Source: Novosphingobium sp. SG707
GTDB lineage: Bacteria > Pseudomonadota > Alphaproteobacteria > Sphingomonadales > Sphingomonadaceae
Length of the DNA: 64,000 nt
Assembly: GCF_012275515.1 (NCBI RefSeq)
Contig: NZ_JAAZQL010000006.1
Location: 186,001-250,000 of the forward strand
Direction of reading: 5' to 3'
Below, one piece after another: positions 43,826-51,665 of the stretch. A program made the translations under genes and the position numbers. The notes below the pieces were generated by a model that was not told where the DNA came from, searched no databases, and saw nothing but the letters and a program-made list of their open reading frames with translations. Within the stretch, counting starts at the first letter, position 1. Every line of letters starts with the position of its first letter.

Positions 43826-44940
43826 GCCAGACGACGATTTTTGAAGTGATGTCGGGGCTTTGCCGCGAGCTGGGCGCGATCAATCTGGGGCAGGGATTTC
43901 CGGATATGGCGGAGCCGCCCGAGGTGATCGGCGCGGCCCAGCGGGCCTTGGTGGAACGCAGCAATCAGTATCCGCCGATGCGCGGCCTGCCCGAATTGCG
44001 CGGGGCGGTGGCGGGATTGTATGGCGTTTCGTCGGCGGAGGTGATCGTGACTTCCGGTGCGACCGAGGCGCTGGCCAGCGCGATTCTGGCGCTGGTGCGG
44101 CCCGGTGACGAGGTGATCTGCGTTCAACCCTTATATGACGCCTATTTGCCGCTGGTGGCGCGGGCGGGGGGCGTGGCGCGGCTGGTCAATCTGCGGCCTC
44201 CGGCGTGGAGCCTTGATCTCGACGAACTGGCGGACGCGATTACCGAGCGGACGCGGCTGATTATCCTCAACACGCCCAACAATCCCACCGGCACTGTGCT
44301 GGATCGCGCGACGCTGGAGGGGATCGGCGCTCTGGCGCAGCGGCATGGGATTTATGTGCTGTCGGATGAGGTGTGGGAGGCGACGGTGCTGGATGGCAGC
44401 AAGTCGCTTTCGGTGCTGGATATTCCCTCGCTGCGGGACCGGTCGGTCAAGGTCGGGTCGGCGGGCAAGATCTTCTCGCTGACCGGGTGGAAGATCGGTT
44501 GGGCGGTGGCCGCGCCCGAATTGGCCGAGCGCGTTGCGGCCAGTCATCAGTTCATCACCTTTACCACCCCCACCCCGCTGCAATGGGCCGTGGCCGAAGG
44601 GCTGGCGCTGGGCGAGGCCTGGTTTGCCGCGCATCGCGCCCGCTATGTCGCGAGCAAGGCGCGGCTGGTGAGCGGGCTGTCGCAGGCCGGGTTCTGCGTG
44701 TTGCCCTGTGTGGGGACGTGGTTTGTGACGGTCGATCTGGCGGCTTCAGGTCTGCCCACGCAGGATGAGGCTTTGGCTCAGCGCTTGGTCCGTGAGGCGG
44801 GCGTGGGGTCGATCCCGGTGTCGGCCTTCTATGCGGATCGGCCGGAGCGGGGCTATCTGCGGCTGTGTCATGCCAAGCGAGGGGAGACGCTGGATCAGGC
44901 GGTGGAGAGGTTGGCCGGGTTTAGGGCGGGGTTTGTTTAG
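43822..44940 (+). CDS. PLP-dependent class I/II aminotransferase
   Basis: The 372-residue fold-type I enzyme resembles methionine or kynurenine aminotransferases (YbdL/KAT-like). It starts near INLGQGFPDM, and has YPPMRGLPELR and TSGATEALAS. The substrate-binding NTPNNPTGTVLD follows at about residues 151-162 and SDEVWEATV at about 178-186. The PLP lysine is in SAGKIFSLTGWKIGW (about Lys216) and the C-terminal Arg is in RGYLRLCHAK. Its ATG overlaps the TetR stop. It may be regulated by, or unrelated to, the upstream secretion genes. The second dispersed repeat starts 10 nt after its stop. Confidence 0.88.
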   Translation: MSQTTIFEVMSGLCRELGAINLGQGFPDMAEPPEVIGAAQRALVERSNQYPPMRGLPELRGAVAGLYGVSSAEVIVTSGATEALASAILALVRPGDEVICVQPLYDAYLPLVARAGGVARLVNLRPPAWSLDLDELADAITERTRLIILNTPNNPTGTVLDRATLEGIGALAQRHGIYVLSDEVWEATVLDGSKSLSVLDIPSLRDRSVKVGSAGKIFSLTGWKIGWAVAAPELAERVAASHQFITFTTPTPLQWAVAEGLALGEAWFAAHRARYVASKARLVSGLSQAGFCVLPCVGTWFVTVDLAASGLPTQDEALAQRLVREAGVGSIPVSAFYADRPERGYLRLCHAKRGETLDQAVERLAGFRAGFV

Positions 44941-44950
44941 GGTAAGGATG

Positions 44951-45141
44951 CCTCCGGCGGGCAAAGGGCGGGGGCCCTTTGCAATCCCTTTAATTTGGCG
45001 CTTGGTTTGCGGGTGTGGTGCTATTTTCCGCGAAGCGGTTTAAAAGCCTGCGGCGCGGCAATCTCTCGCAAGGTTGAACCCGTGGCGCAACGAAGACAGT
45101 CATGGGATTGCAAAGGGTCGAGACCCTTTGCCCGCCGGAGG
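44951..45141 (-). repeat. Structured dispersed repeat, copy B
   Basis: This 191-bp element has the same ends as copy A. The left hairpin loop is CGGGGG and the right is TCGAGA. The core is inverted relative to copy A: on the plus strand it reads CCGCGAAGCGG, then AGCCTGCGGCG. It lies between the convergent aminotransferase and accC genes, 10 nt after the former's stop. The minus strand is given to mark the core orientation relative to copy A. Confidence 0.85.
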
Positions 45142-45156
45142 CACCTAAACCTCAAC

Positions 45157-45193
45157 AAAAAAGACCGGCGAGAAGTCTCCTCCCCACCGGCCT
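45157..45193 (-). terminator. Intrinsic terminator of accBC
   Basis: On the minus strand, arms AGGCCGG and CCGGTCT (one G-U pair) enclose an 18-nt loop and are followed by a T-run of about 5-6. It begins 24 nt after the accC stop and lies between accC and repeat copy B. Confidence 0.6.
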
Positions 45194-45216
45194 CTTCTCC
45201 GATAACTCAAGGAATA

Positions 45217-46560
45217 TCAGCGCTTAGCCAGCCATTCCTCAAGCCACTTGATCGTGTAATTGCCGGTCTTGAAATCATCCACGTCCAGCAGCGCCTGATG
45301 GAGCGGGATGTTCGTTTTCGGCCCCGTGATCGCCATTTCCTCAAGCGCGCGCTTGAGGCGAAGGATCGCGCCCTCGCGGGTGCGGCCATAAACGATCAGC
45401 TTAGCGATCATCGAATCGTAGTAGGGCGGGATGCGATAACCGGCGTAAAGCCCGCTATCGACGCGCACATGCAGGCCGCCCGCCGCGTGGAAATTCTCCA
45501 CCAGCCCCGGCGAGGGAGCGAAGGTGAAGGGATCCTCGGCGTTGATGCGGCATTCGATGGCATGGCCACGGAATTCCAGCTCTTCCTGACGCACCGAGAG
45601 CGGCAGGCCATCGGCAATGCGGATCTGTTCGCGCACGAGGTCGACGCCGGTGATCGCTTCGGTAACGGGATGCTCCACCTGAAGGCGGGTGTTCATCTCG
45701 ATGAAGTAGAACTCACCGTTTTCCCAGAGGAATTCGATCGTGCCCGCGCCGCGATAGCCCATGTCGGCCATCGCCTTGGACACGATACCACCCATGCGTT
45801 CGCGTTCCTCCGCGCCGATCACCGGCGAGGGGGCTTCTTCCAGCACCTTCTGGTGGCGGCGCTGCAGCGAGCAGTCACGTTCGCCCAGATGGATGGCATT
45901 GCCATTGCCGTCGCCAAACACCTGGAATTCGATGTGGCGCGGGTTGCCGAGGTACTTCTCGATATAGACCGTTGCGTCGCCAAAGGCGGCCTTGGCCTCG
46001 CTGCCTGCCTGCTGCATCAGCGTTTCGAGCTCGTCCGGCCCGGTGCAGACCTTCATGCCGCGACCGCCGCCACCACTGGCCGCCTTGATGATGACCGGAT
46101 AGCCGACATCTTCCGCGATCAGCTTGGCGTCCTCGATCTCCGAGACCGCGCCGTCAGAACCCGGCACCAGCGGCAGACCCAGCGCGCCAGCGGTGCGCTT
46201 GGCCTCGACCTTGTCGCCCATCGTGCGGATATGTTCAGGCTTGGGCCCGATCCAGATCAGGCCATGCGCCTCGACGATTTCGGCAAAGCGGGCGTTCTCC
46301 GAAAGGAAGCCATAGCCCGGGTGGATCGCATCGGCGCCGGTGATTTCCGCCGCGCTGATGATCGCCGCCACGTTCAGATAGCTGTCCTTGGCCGCGGGCG
46401 GGCCGATGCAGACCGCATGGTCGGCCAGCCGCACATGCATCGCATCGGCATCCGCCGTCGAATGCACAGCCACCGTTTCGATGCCCATTTCCCGCGCCGC
46501 GCGATGGATGCGCAGAGCGATTTCGCCGCGATTGGCGATCAGGATGCGTTTGATGGCCAT
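45217..46560 (-). CDS. accC: Acetyl-CoA carboxylase, biotin carboxylase subunit
   Basis: AccC carboxylates the biotin on AccB with ATP and bicarbonate in the first step of fatty acid synthesis. The 447-residue protein begins MAIKRILIANRGEIALRIHRA. ATP-grasp motifs IIKAASGGGGRGMKVC (about 157-172) and ERDCSLQRRHQKVLEEAPSP follow. Then come the metal/active-site segment EFYFIEMNTRLQVEHPVTE (about 282-300) and the C-terminal biotin carboxylase domain. The accB gene lies 7 nt upstream, which is the classical accBC operon. Confidence 0.97.
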   Translation of the reverse strand: MAIKRILIANRGEIALRIHRAAREMGIETVAVHSTADADAMHVRLADHAVCIGPPAAKDSYLNVAAIISAAEITGADAIHPGYGFLSENARFAEIVEAHGLIWIGPKPEHIRTMGDKVEAKRTAGALGLPLVPGSDGAVSEIEDAKLIAEDVGYPVIIKAASGGGGRGMKVCTGPDELETLMQQAGSEAKAAFGDATVYIEKYLGNPRHIEFQVFGDGNGNAIHLGERDCSLQRRHQKVLEEAPSPVIGAEERERMGGIVSKAMADMGYRGAGTIEFLWENGEFYFIEMNTRLQVEHPVTEAITGVDLVREQIRIADGLPLSVRQEELEFRGHAIECRINAEDPFTFAPSPGLVENFHAAGGLHVRVDSGLYAGYRIPPYYDSMIAKLIVYGRTREGAILRLKRALEEMAITGPKTNIPLHQALLDVDDFKTGNYTIKWLEEWLAKR

Positions 46561-46567
46561 AATTCTA

Positions 46568-47074
46568 TCAGCCGATCACAACCAGCGGCTGGTCAAATTC
46601 GACCGGCTGCCCGTTTTCGATGCTGATCGCCTTGATCGTGCCAGCCACAGGGGCGGTGATCGGGTTCATCACCTTCATCGCTTCCACGATCAGCAGGGTG
46701 TCGCCCGCCTTGACAGTCTTGCCGATGGAGATGAAATCGGGCGCGCCGGGTTCGGGCGCCAGATAGGCAGTGCCGACCATCGGCGATTTGACCTGCGTGC
46801 CTTCAACCACGGCAGGAGCAGCCGGGACCGCAGCGGCAGGCGCAGCCGCCGCAACCGGCGCGGCGGCGGGCGCCATAGGCAGCGCGGGCGCATAGGCCGG
46901 AGCCGCCGCAGCAACGGTGACGTTGCGCGCGACGCGGATTTTGCGGCCGCCATCGGCCACTTCGATTTCGGTCAGGCCCGTATCGCCCAGCAGAACCGCC
47001 AGCTCGCGCACCAGCGCTGCATCGACGTTCATGCCGGATTGGATGTCGCGGCCCGTTTCAGTTTTGTCGCCCAT
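46568..47074 (-). CDS. accB: Biotin carboxyl carrier protein of acetyl-CoA carboxylase
   Basis: AccB carries biotin between the carboxylase and transferase halves. The 168-residue protein has an N-terminal segment with LAVLLGDTGLTEIEV, a long Ala/Pro-rich flexible linker (about 52-90) and a biotinyl domain (about 93-168) with the biotinylation site EAMKVMN (Lys134). AAGGGG lies 5-6 nt before the ATG at 47074. A later ATG at residue 15 is less well placed. It is followed by accC after 7 nt and preceded by aroQ, a common neighbour. Confidence 0.95.
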   Translation of the reverse strand: MGDKTETGRDIQSGMNVDAALVRELAVLLGDTGLTEIEVADGGRKIRVARNVTVAAAAPAYAPALPMAPAAAPVAAAAPAAAVPAAPAVVEGTQVKSPMVGTAYLAPEPGAPDFISIGKTVKAGDTLLIVEAMKVMNPITAPVAGTIKAISIENGQPVEFDQPLVVIG

Positions 47075-47194
47075 GAAATCCCCTTGGCGATGGTTTATCA
47101 GGCTTGGCCCCTATCCCTACGGCCGTTATCAGGCAAGGGGAAACCGGGCGTTTACCAAAGGCAAGCCACCCGCAGGGCCATATTCCGGGCGATT

Positions 47195-47629
47195 TTACAG
47201 GATAACCGCCGCATCCAGCGCGATCAGATAGGATTTCGCGCCAAAACCGGCGATGGTGCCCTTGGCGGCCATGCCGATATAGCTTTTATGGCGGAATTCC
47301 TCGCGCGTGTGGGGATTGGAGAGATGGACCTCGATCACGGGCAGTTGAATGGCCTTGATCGCGTCATGCAGCGCGACCGACGTATGCGTATACCCGCCTG
47401 CGTTCAACAGTACCGCCTTGGCGCCGGTGGCGCGGGCCTCGTGCAGCCAGTCGATCAGATCGCCTTCGTGGTTCGACTGGCGGCAATCCACGGCAACGCC
47501 CAGTTCGGCCGCCCGCTTGGCCAGGCTGGCGTCAATATCGGCCAGCGTGTCATGGCCGTAAATCTGCGGCTCGCGCGTACCGAGCAGATTGAGATTGGGG
47601 CCGTTGAGGACGAAAATGGTCGTTGCCAT
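47195..47629 (-). CDS. aroQ: 3-dehydroquinate dehydratase, type II
   Basis: AroQ dehydrates 3-dehydroquinate in the shikimate pathway. The 144-residue length and the motifs NGPNLNLLGTREPQIYG (about 9-25, with the loop Arg and Tyr), QSNHEGDLIDWLHEA (about 51-65) and LNAGGYTHTSVALHDAI (about 74-90) are those of the dodecameric type II enzyme. It precedes accB by 120 nt on the same strand, and aroQ-accB-accC is a frequent order. Confidence 0.95.
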   Translation of the reverse strand: MATTIFVLNGPNLNLLGTREPQIYGHDTLADIDASLAKRAAELGVAVDCRQSNHEGDLIDWLHEARATGAKAVLLNAGGYTHTSVALHDAIKAIQLPVIEVHLSNPHTREEFRHKSYIGMAAKGTIAGFGAKSYLIALDAAVIL

Positions 47630-47695
47630 GGAAAAGCCTGCCTGAAACTGTTTGCGTTGCAGGCGTCATACAATGTCGCGTCGAGCGGGCAAGGT

Positions 47696-48010
47696 TCAGC
47701 GATCCGTTCCGGCCACTTTGCCCCATTGGCGCGCGGCGGTATAACCCAGATAACCGGTGCCGAACAAAGCGTAGAGCCCATCGGGCAGGCTGTTGAGCCA
47801 AAGCTTGACGCCATTGCTGATGGCCGCCGCCACCGGCGCGCTGATCGCCGAGAGCAGGCCCATCGGCAGGCTGAGCAGGATCATGCCGTACATAAGATAG
47901 AGAAAGCTGGGCCGCGCCCGGCTGACATAGCGGTCGGGGCAGGCGGCTTCGATCTGGGCCGGTTCAAGCTCGGGCAGGCCATTGGCGGGCGGATCGGCTG
48001 ATTCGGGCAT
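47696..48010 (-). CDS. Orphan membrane protein related to 3TM holins (GTA-type), short form
   Basis: The 104-residue protein starts at the ATG at 48010 after AGGAG. A hydrophilic N-terminus is followed by RARPSFLYLMYGMILLS and two hydrophobic spans (about 37-62 and 74-92), ending GYLGYTAARQWGKVAG. That C-terminal part closely resembles holins of the three-transmembrane family found in gene transfer agents and phages of alphaproteobacteria. The usual holin N-terminal segment is replaced by a short, Pro-rich, acidic one. No endolysin or other phage gene is near. It sits between aroQ and tRNA-Pro. It could be a domesticated or residual holin. Confidence 0.55.
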   Translation of the reverse strand: MPESADPPANGLPELEPAQIEAACPDRYVSRARPSFLYLMYGMILLSLPMGLLSAISAPVAAAISNGVKLWLNSLPDGLYALFGTGYLGYTAARQWGKVAGTDR

Positions 48011-48072
48011 GGGGGTTCTCCTGTTGGGGAGAATGAAATAACCAAATCGGTTTACGTAGGAAATCGGGCAAC

Positions 48073-48108
48073 AAAAAAGGCGACCGCCGCTTGGGCAATC
48101 GCCTTTTT
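48073..48108 (-). terminator. Intrinsic terminator of tRNA-Pro
   Basis: Arms AAAAAGGCGA and TCGCCTTTTT with a 15-nt loop end in a T-run on the minus strand, about 10 nt beyond the encoded CCA of the tRNA. The A/T flanks make it potentially bidirectional. Confidence 0.8.
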
Positions 48109-48117
48109 GAAACCAAT

Positions 48118-48194
48118 TGGTCGGGACGAGAGGATTCGAACCTCCGACCCCCACACCCCCAGTGTGATGCGCTACCAGGCTGCGCTACGTCCCG
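48118..48194 (-). tRNA. tRNA-Pro (anticodon GGG)
   Basis: A 77-nt cloverleaf can be folded by eye. The acceptor arms are CGGGACG and CGTCCCG, the D arm is GCGC...GCGC and the anticodon stem is TCACA/TGTGG. The loop is CTGGGGG, giving anticodon GGG. The T arm contains GGTTCGAATCC and the 3' CCA is encoded. It has a good promoter upstream and a terminator downstream. Confidence 0.97.
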
Positions 48195-48237
48195 ACCTTG
48201 GTTGTTTCCGATGGGGCGTTGCCCTGCCGGAGGCGCG

Positions 48238-48266
48238 CCTATAGGAGGGCTTTTTCGGCATGGCAA
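48238..48266 (-). promoter_or_regulatory. Sigma-70-like promoter of tRNA-Pro
   Basis: On the minus strand, TTGCCA and TATAGG are separated by exactly 17 bp and lie 44 nt upstream of the first tRNA base. Transcription should start near 48230, leaving a short 5' leader. The rest of 48267-48491 holds the yajC upstream region, with nothing else recognised. Confidence 0.6.
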
Positions 48267-48491
48267 TCATCTTTTTGCATTTTTCTGGCAATTTTTTTAC
48301 CTTGCTGATCAGGGCTTGGGTCAAAACCCAGGCATTTCGGGCATTACGCACGCCCATGCCCCGTCACATTGATATGATCCGGATAAGCTGCTAGGCGCAC
48401 GGTCACTTCGGGGGAGGCGCGAGAAGGCGGATTTATCCTGCCTGATCGGCCAGATCCGGTTCCTGTTATTCCTGCGCAAGGGTGTTTTCCC

Positions 48492-48827
48492 GTGTCGATC
48501 CAAACGCTTTCGCTTCTTTCCGCCGCCGCCGCCGGTGGCCAGCCCCCCGCTTGGCTGCAATTCCTGCCGCTGGTGCTGATGGGCATTGTCATGTGGTTCC
48601 TGTTCCTGCGCCCGCAGATGGCCCAGCAAAAGGCCCAGAAGGCCAAGCTGGAAGGGATCAAGAAGAATGACATGGTAATTACCGGCGGTGGCCTGCTGGC
48701 CAAGGTGGTCAAGGCCGACGACGACTACCTCGAACTGGAAATCGCCCCCAACACGCGCGTGCGCGCCGTGCGGGCAACCATTTCGGACGTGGTCGTGCCC
48801 GGCACGGGCAAGCCCGCCAACGACTGA
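48492..48827 (+). CDS. yajC: Preprotein translocase accessory protein YajC
   Basis: YajC associates with SecDF and SecYEG in the inner membrane. The 111-residue protein has a single membrane segment (about 21-42, WLQFLPLVLMGIVMWFLFLRPQ) that ends in the family's LRPQ motif. The cytoplasmic domain includes KNDMVITGGGLLAKV. The start is a GTG. secD follows about 100 nt downstream and then secF, the conserved order yajC-secD-secF. Confidence 0.95.
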   Translation: MSIQTLSLLSAAAAGGQPPAWLQFLPLVLMGIVMWFLFLRPQMAQQKAQKAKLEGIKKNDMVITGGGLLAKVVKADDDYLELEIAPNTRVRAVRATISDVVVPGTGKPAND

Positions 48828-48929
48828 TGACATAGACGCCCCCAGCTTGAACCGGCTGTGGGGCGTTCTTATGTGCGCTGCCTTGGCCCCTTTTCGGGCC
48901 GCTTTTCATTTCTAGAGCCGGATGAACCC

Positions 48930-50504
48930 ATGCTCGATTTTCCCCGCTGGAAACAGCTTTGGTACTGGGCGCTTACGCTGCTTTGCGTGGCCGCCGCCGT
49001 GCCTTCGATAGTGTCATGGGCCGGGGGCAACTGGCCCTCCTCGCTGCCCAATCCCAAGATCAACCTTGGCCTCGACCTTGCCGGCGGCAGCCACCTGTTG
49101 CTCGAAGCCAATGCCGATCAGGTGGTTTCGCAGCGCCTTGAAGGCAAGGAAGAAGAAGTGCGCGCCGCCCTGAAGAAGGCCGGCAATGTGCATTACGGCG
49201 ACATTTCCACCAAGGGCGGCGTGCTCTCCTTCATGGTGGCCAGCGCCGCCGAAGTGGACGCCGCTCGCGAAGTGCTGGTGCCGCTGACCAATGGCGCGGG
49301 GCTTTCAGGCAAGCGCGACTGGGATATTCAGGTGGTCGACACCACCCGCTTCGTGCTGACGCCGACCAAGGAAGGCATCGCCGACGCGATCGACAAGGCG
49401 ATGGAAACCGCCACCGAGGTGGTGCGCAAGCGTATCGACGCCATGGGCACGCGCGAGCCGACCATCATCCGTCAGGGCGCCGACCGCATCGTGGTGCAGG
49501 TGCCCGGCCTGTCGGATCCGGCCGCGTTGAAGGCCCTGCTGGGCCAGACCGCCAAGCTGGAATTCAAGCTGGTCGATCAGAACGGCATGGCGGGTGGCGT
49601 TGCGGCCCCCGGCGATGAAATCGTGCCCTTTGCCAATGGGCAGGGCGCGATTGCGGTCAAGCGTCTGGGCGGCATCAAGGGCGACCGCCTGACCAATGCC
49701 ACGCAGAGCTTCAGCCAGCACAATGAGGCGGTCGTCTCGATTACCTTCGACAATCAGGGCGGCGAACAATTCGCCCGCCTGACCAGCCAGAATGTCGGCA
49801 AGCCTTTCGCCATCATTCTGGACGGCAAGGTGCTCTCGGCCCCCAACATCAACGAGCCGATCATGGGCGGCAGCGCCCAGATTTCGGGCAGCTTTACCGT
49901 GGAAAGCGCGAACCAACTGGCGATTGCGCTGCGTTCGGGCGCGCTGCCGGTGGACCTGAAGGTGGTTGAGGAACGCACGGTCGGCCCCGACCTTGGCGCC
50001 GATTCGATCCACAAGGGCATGATCGCCATGGTGGTGGGCACCGCGCTGGTGGTGATCTTCATGGCTGTCACCTACGGCCGCTTCGGTATCTATGCCAACA
50101 CGGCGGTCATCATCAACGTGCTGATGATTCTGGGCATCATGGCGGTGTTCAACACCACACTGACGCTGCCCGGCATTGCCGGTTTCGTGCTGACCATCGG
50201 CGCGGCGGTCGACGCCAACGTGCTGATCAACGAGCGCATCCGCGAAGAGCGGCGGCGCGGGCGCAAGGTCGTGCAATCGGTCGAGCTGGGCTACAAGGAA
50301 GCGAGCCGCACCATCTTTGACGCCAACATTACCCACATCATCGCCGCTGTGCTGATGTTCGAATTCGGCTCCGGCCCGATCAAGGGTTTTGCCGTGGTGC
50401 TGATGATCGGTATCGCGACCTCGGTGTTCACCGCCGTTTTCCTCACCCGCATGTGGGTGGCGGGCTGGCTGCGCCGCGCGCGCCCGTCCGACCTGCATAT
50501 CTGA
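48930..50504 (+). CDS. secD: Protein translocase subunit SecD
   Basis: SecD with SecF uses the proton gradient to pull exported proteins into the periplasm. The 524-residue product starts MLDFPRWKQLWYW with TM1 (about 10-30). The LGLDLAGGSHLLLE motif (about 47-60) and the large periplasmic P1 domain follow. The conserved MRKRIDAMGTREP-like segment reads VVRKRIDAMGTREP, and the C-terminal TM bundle has LGADSIHKGM and the Asp in TIGAAVDANVLINERIREE. The ATG at 48930 matches the family start. Longer frames add unrelated residues. secF follows 15 nt later. Confidence 0.96.
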   Translation: MLDFPRWKQLWYWALTLLCVAAAVPSIVSWAGGNWPSSLPNPKINLGLDLAGGSHLLLEANADQVVSQRLEGKEEEVRAALKKAGNVHYGDISTKGGVLSFMVASAAEVDAAREVLVPLTNGAGLSGKRDWDIQVVDTTRFVLTPTKEGIADAIDKAMETATEVVRKRIDAMGTREPTIIRQGADRIVVQVPGLSDPAALKALLGQTAKLEFKLVDQNGMAGGVAAPGDEIVPFANGQGAIAVKRLGGIKGDRLTNATQSFSQHNEAVVSITFDNQGGEQFARLTSQNVGKPFAIILDGKVLSAPNINEPIMGGSAQISGSFTVESANQLAIALRSGALPVDLKVVEERTVGPDLGADSIHKGMIAMVVGTALVVIFMAVTYGRFGIYANTAVIINVLMILGIMAVFNTTLTLPGIAGFVLTIGAAVDANVLINERIREERRRGRKVVQSVELGYKEASRTIFDANITHIIAAVLMFEFGSGPIKGFAVVLMIGIATSVFTAVFLTRMWVAGWLRRARPSDLHI

Positions 50505-50519
50505 TAGGGGTGAATTTCC

Positions 50520-51476
50520 ATGCGTTTGCTTAAACTCGTCCCTGACAACACCAATCTCCACTTTTTGAAGTGGCAGTGGCCGACCACGATCATCTCTGTC
50601 CTGCTGATGCTGGGCAGTTGGACGCTGATGTTCACCCATGGGCTGAACATGGGCGTGGACTTTGTGGGCGGCCAGATGATCCGCGTGACCTTTACGCAAA
50701 GCCCGACCGCACCGATCGCGCAATTGCGCAGCGAGGTCGAGACGCTGGGTTATGGCGAGCCGATCATCCAGACCTTTGGCAAGCCCAACGAGATCTCGAT
50801 CCGCCTGCGCCTGCCCGAAGGGTCGGACAAGGATGCGGCTCTGGCCGATGCCATGGCCAAGAAAATCACCGCCAACATCAAGCAGAACCACGCCGATGCG
50901 CGCGTCGATGGCGTCGATTCGGTGTCGGGCAAGGTCTCGAAGGAACTGGGCTGGACCGCGTTCAAGGCGCTGGGTTTTGCCAGCCTCGCGATCTCGATCT
51001 TCATCTGGTATCGCTTTGAATGGCAGTTCGGCGTCGGCGCGCTGGTGAGCCTTGTGCATGACGTCTCGCTGGTGCTGGGCCTGTTTGCGGTCACGCAGAT
51101 GGAGTTCGACCTGACCATCGTGGCGGCGATCCTGACGGTGATCGGCTATTCGCTCAACGACACGATCGTGGTCTATGACCGCATCCGCGAGAATCTGAAG
51201 AAGTATCGCAAGATGCCGCTGGAGGAATTGCTCGACCTGTCGGTGAATGAAACGCTGGCGCGTACGGTGGTGACCTCGGGCACGATGCTGATCACGCTGA
51301 TTGCGCTGCTGCTGCTGGGGCCGAAGGTGATCTTTGGTTTCTCGGCGGCGCTGATCCTCGGGATCTTCGTGTGCACCTATTCCTCGATCTATGCCGCAGC
51401 GCCCATGCTGATCTGGCTCAAGGTCAACCCGACCAGCTTTGTGCCGGGTGAAGGGGCGAAGGATGAGGCGCCTTAA
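50520..51476 (+). CDS. secF: Protein translocase subunit SecF
   Basis: SecF is the partner of SecD. The 318-residue protein has TM1 (about 22-41), GVDFVGGQMIRVTF (about 46-59), a short periplasmic domain, and a TM2-6 bundle (about 145-300). The conserved motifs are VIGYSLNDTIVVYDRIREN and TVVTSGTMLI. The start ATG follows GGGG at about 9 nt. Its stop is 11 nt before the third dispersed repeat, which separates it from a convergent glycosyltransferase. Confidence 0.96.
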   Translation: MRLLKLVPDNTNLHFLKWQWPTTIISVLLMLGSWTLMFTHGLNMGVDFVGGQMIRVTFTQSPTAPIAQLRSEVETLGYGEPIIQTFGKPNEISIRLRLPEGSDKDAALADAMAKKITANIKQNHADARVDGVDSVSGKVSKELGWTAFKALGFASLAISIFIWYRFEWQFGVGALVSLVHDVSLVLGLFAVTQMEFDLTIVAAILTVIGYSLNDTIVVYDRIRENLKKYRKMPLEELLDLSVNETLARTVVTSGTMLITLIALLLLGPKVIFGFSAALILGIFVCTYSSIYAAAPMLIWLKVNPTSFVPGEGAKDEAP

Positions 51477-51487
51477 GGTCTAGGTTG

Positions 51488-51665
51488 TCTCCGGCGGGCC
51501 AAGGGACTTGTCCCTTGGCAATCCCGTTAATAGGTTTTGGGCGGCTTCGTTGCTTTATGCGGCGAAGCCGCTTTTATTTTATGGCCAGCGGCGCGGTGAG
51601 CTTTGGGATTTTACTCCACCCAGTCATGGGATTGCAAAGGGTCGAGACCCTTTGCCCGCCGGAGG
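51488..51665 (-). repeat. Structured dispersed repeat, copy C (diverged)
   Basis: This 178-bp element is the shortest and most diverged copy. The right end is canonical, with loop TCGAGA. The left end differs, but its hairpin is kept: GCCAAGGG pairs with CCCTTGGC, with A and T changed to C and G on opposite sides. The core hairpin GCGGC-GAA-GCCGC likewise carries a compensated base pair relative to CCGC-GAA-GCGG. The core orientation matches copies B and D. It lies between convergent secF and the glycosyltransferase, and its last base is next to the latter's stop codon. Confidence 0.8.

Noticed and set aside
34960..44940. Integrative conjugative element
   Set aside because: No integrase, relaxase, coupling protein or flanking attachment repeats are visible, and the flanks are ordinary housekeeping genes.
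47696..48194. Prophage or gene transfer agent locus
   Set aside because: Only a single holin-like gene is present. There are no capsid, terminase, tail or lysin genes.
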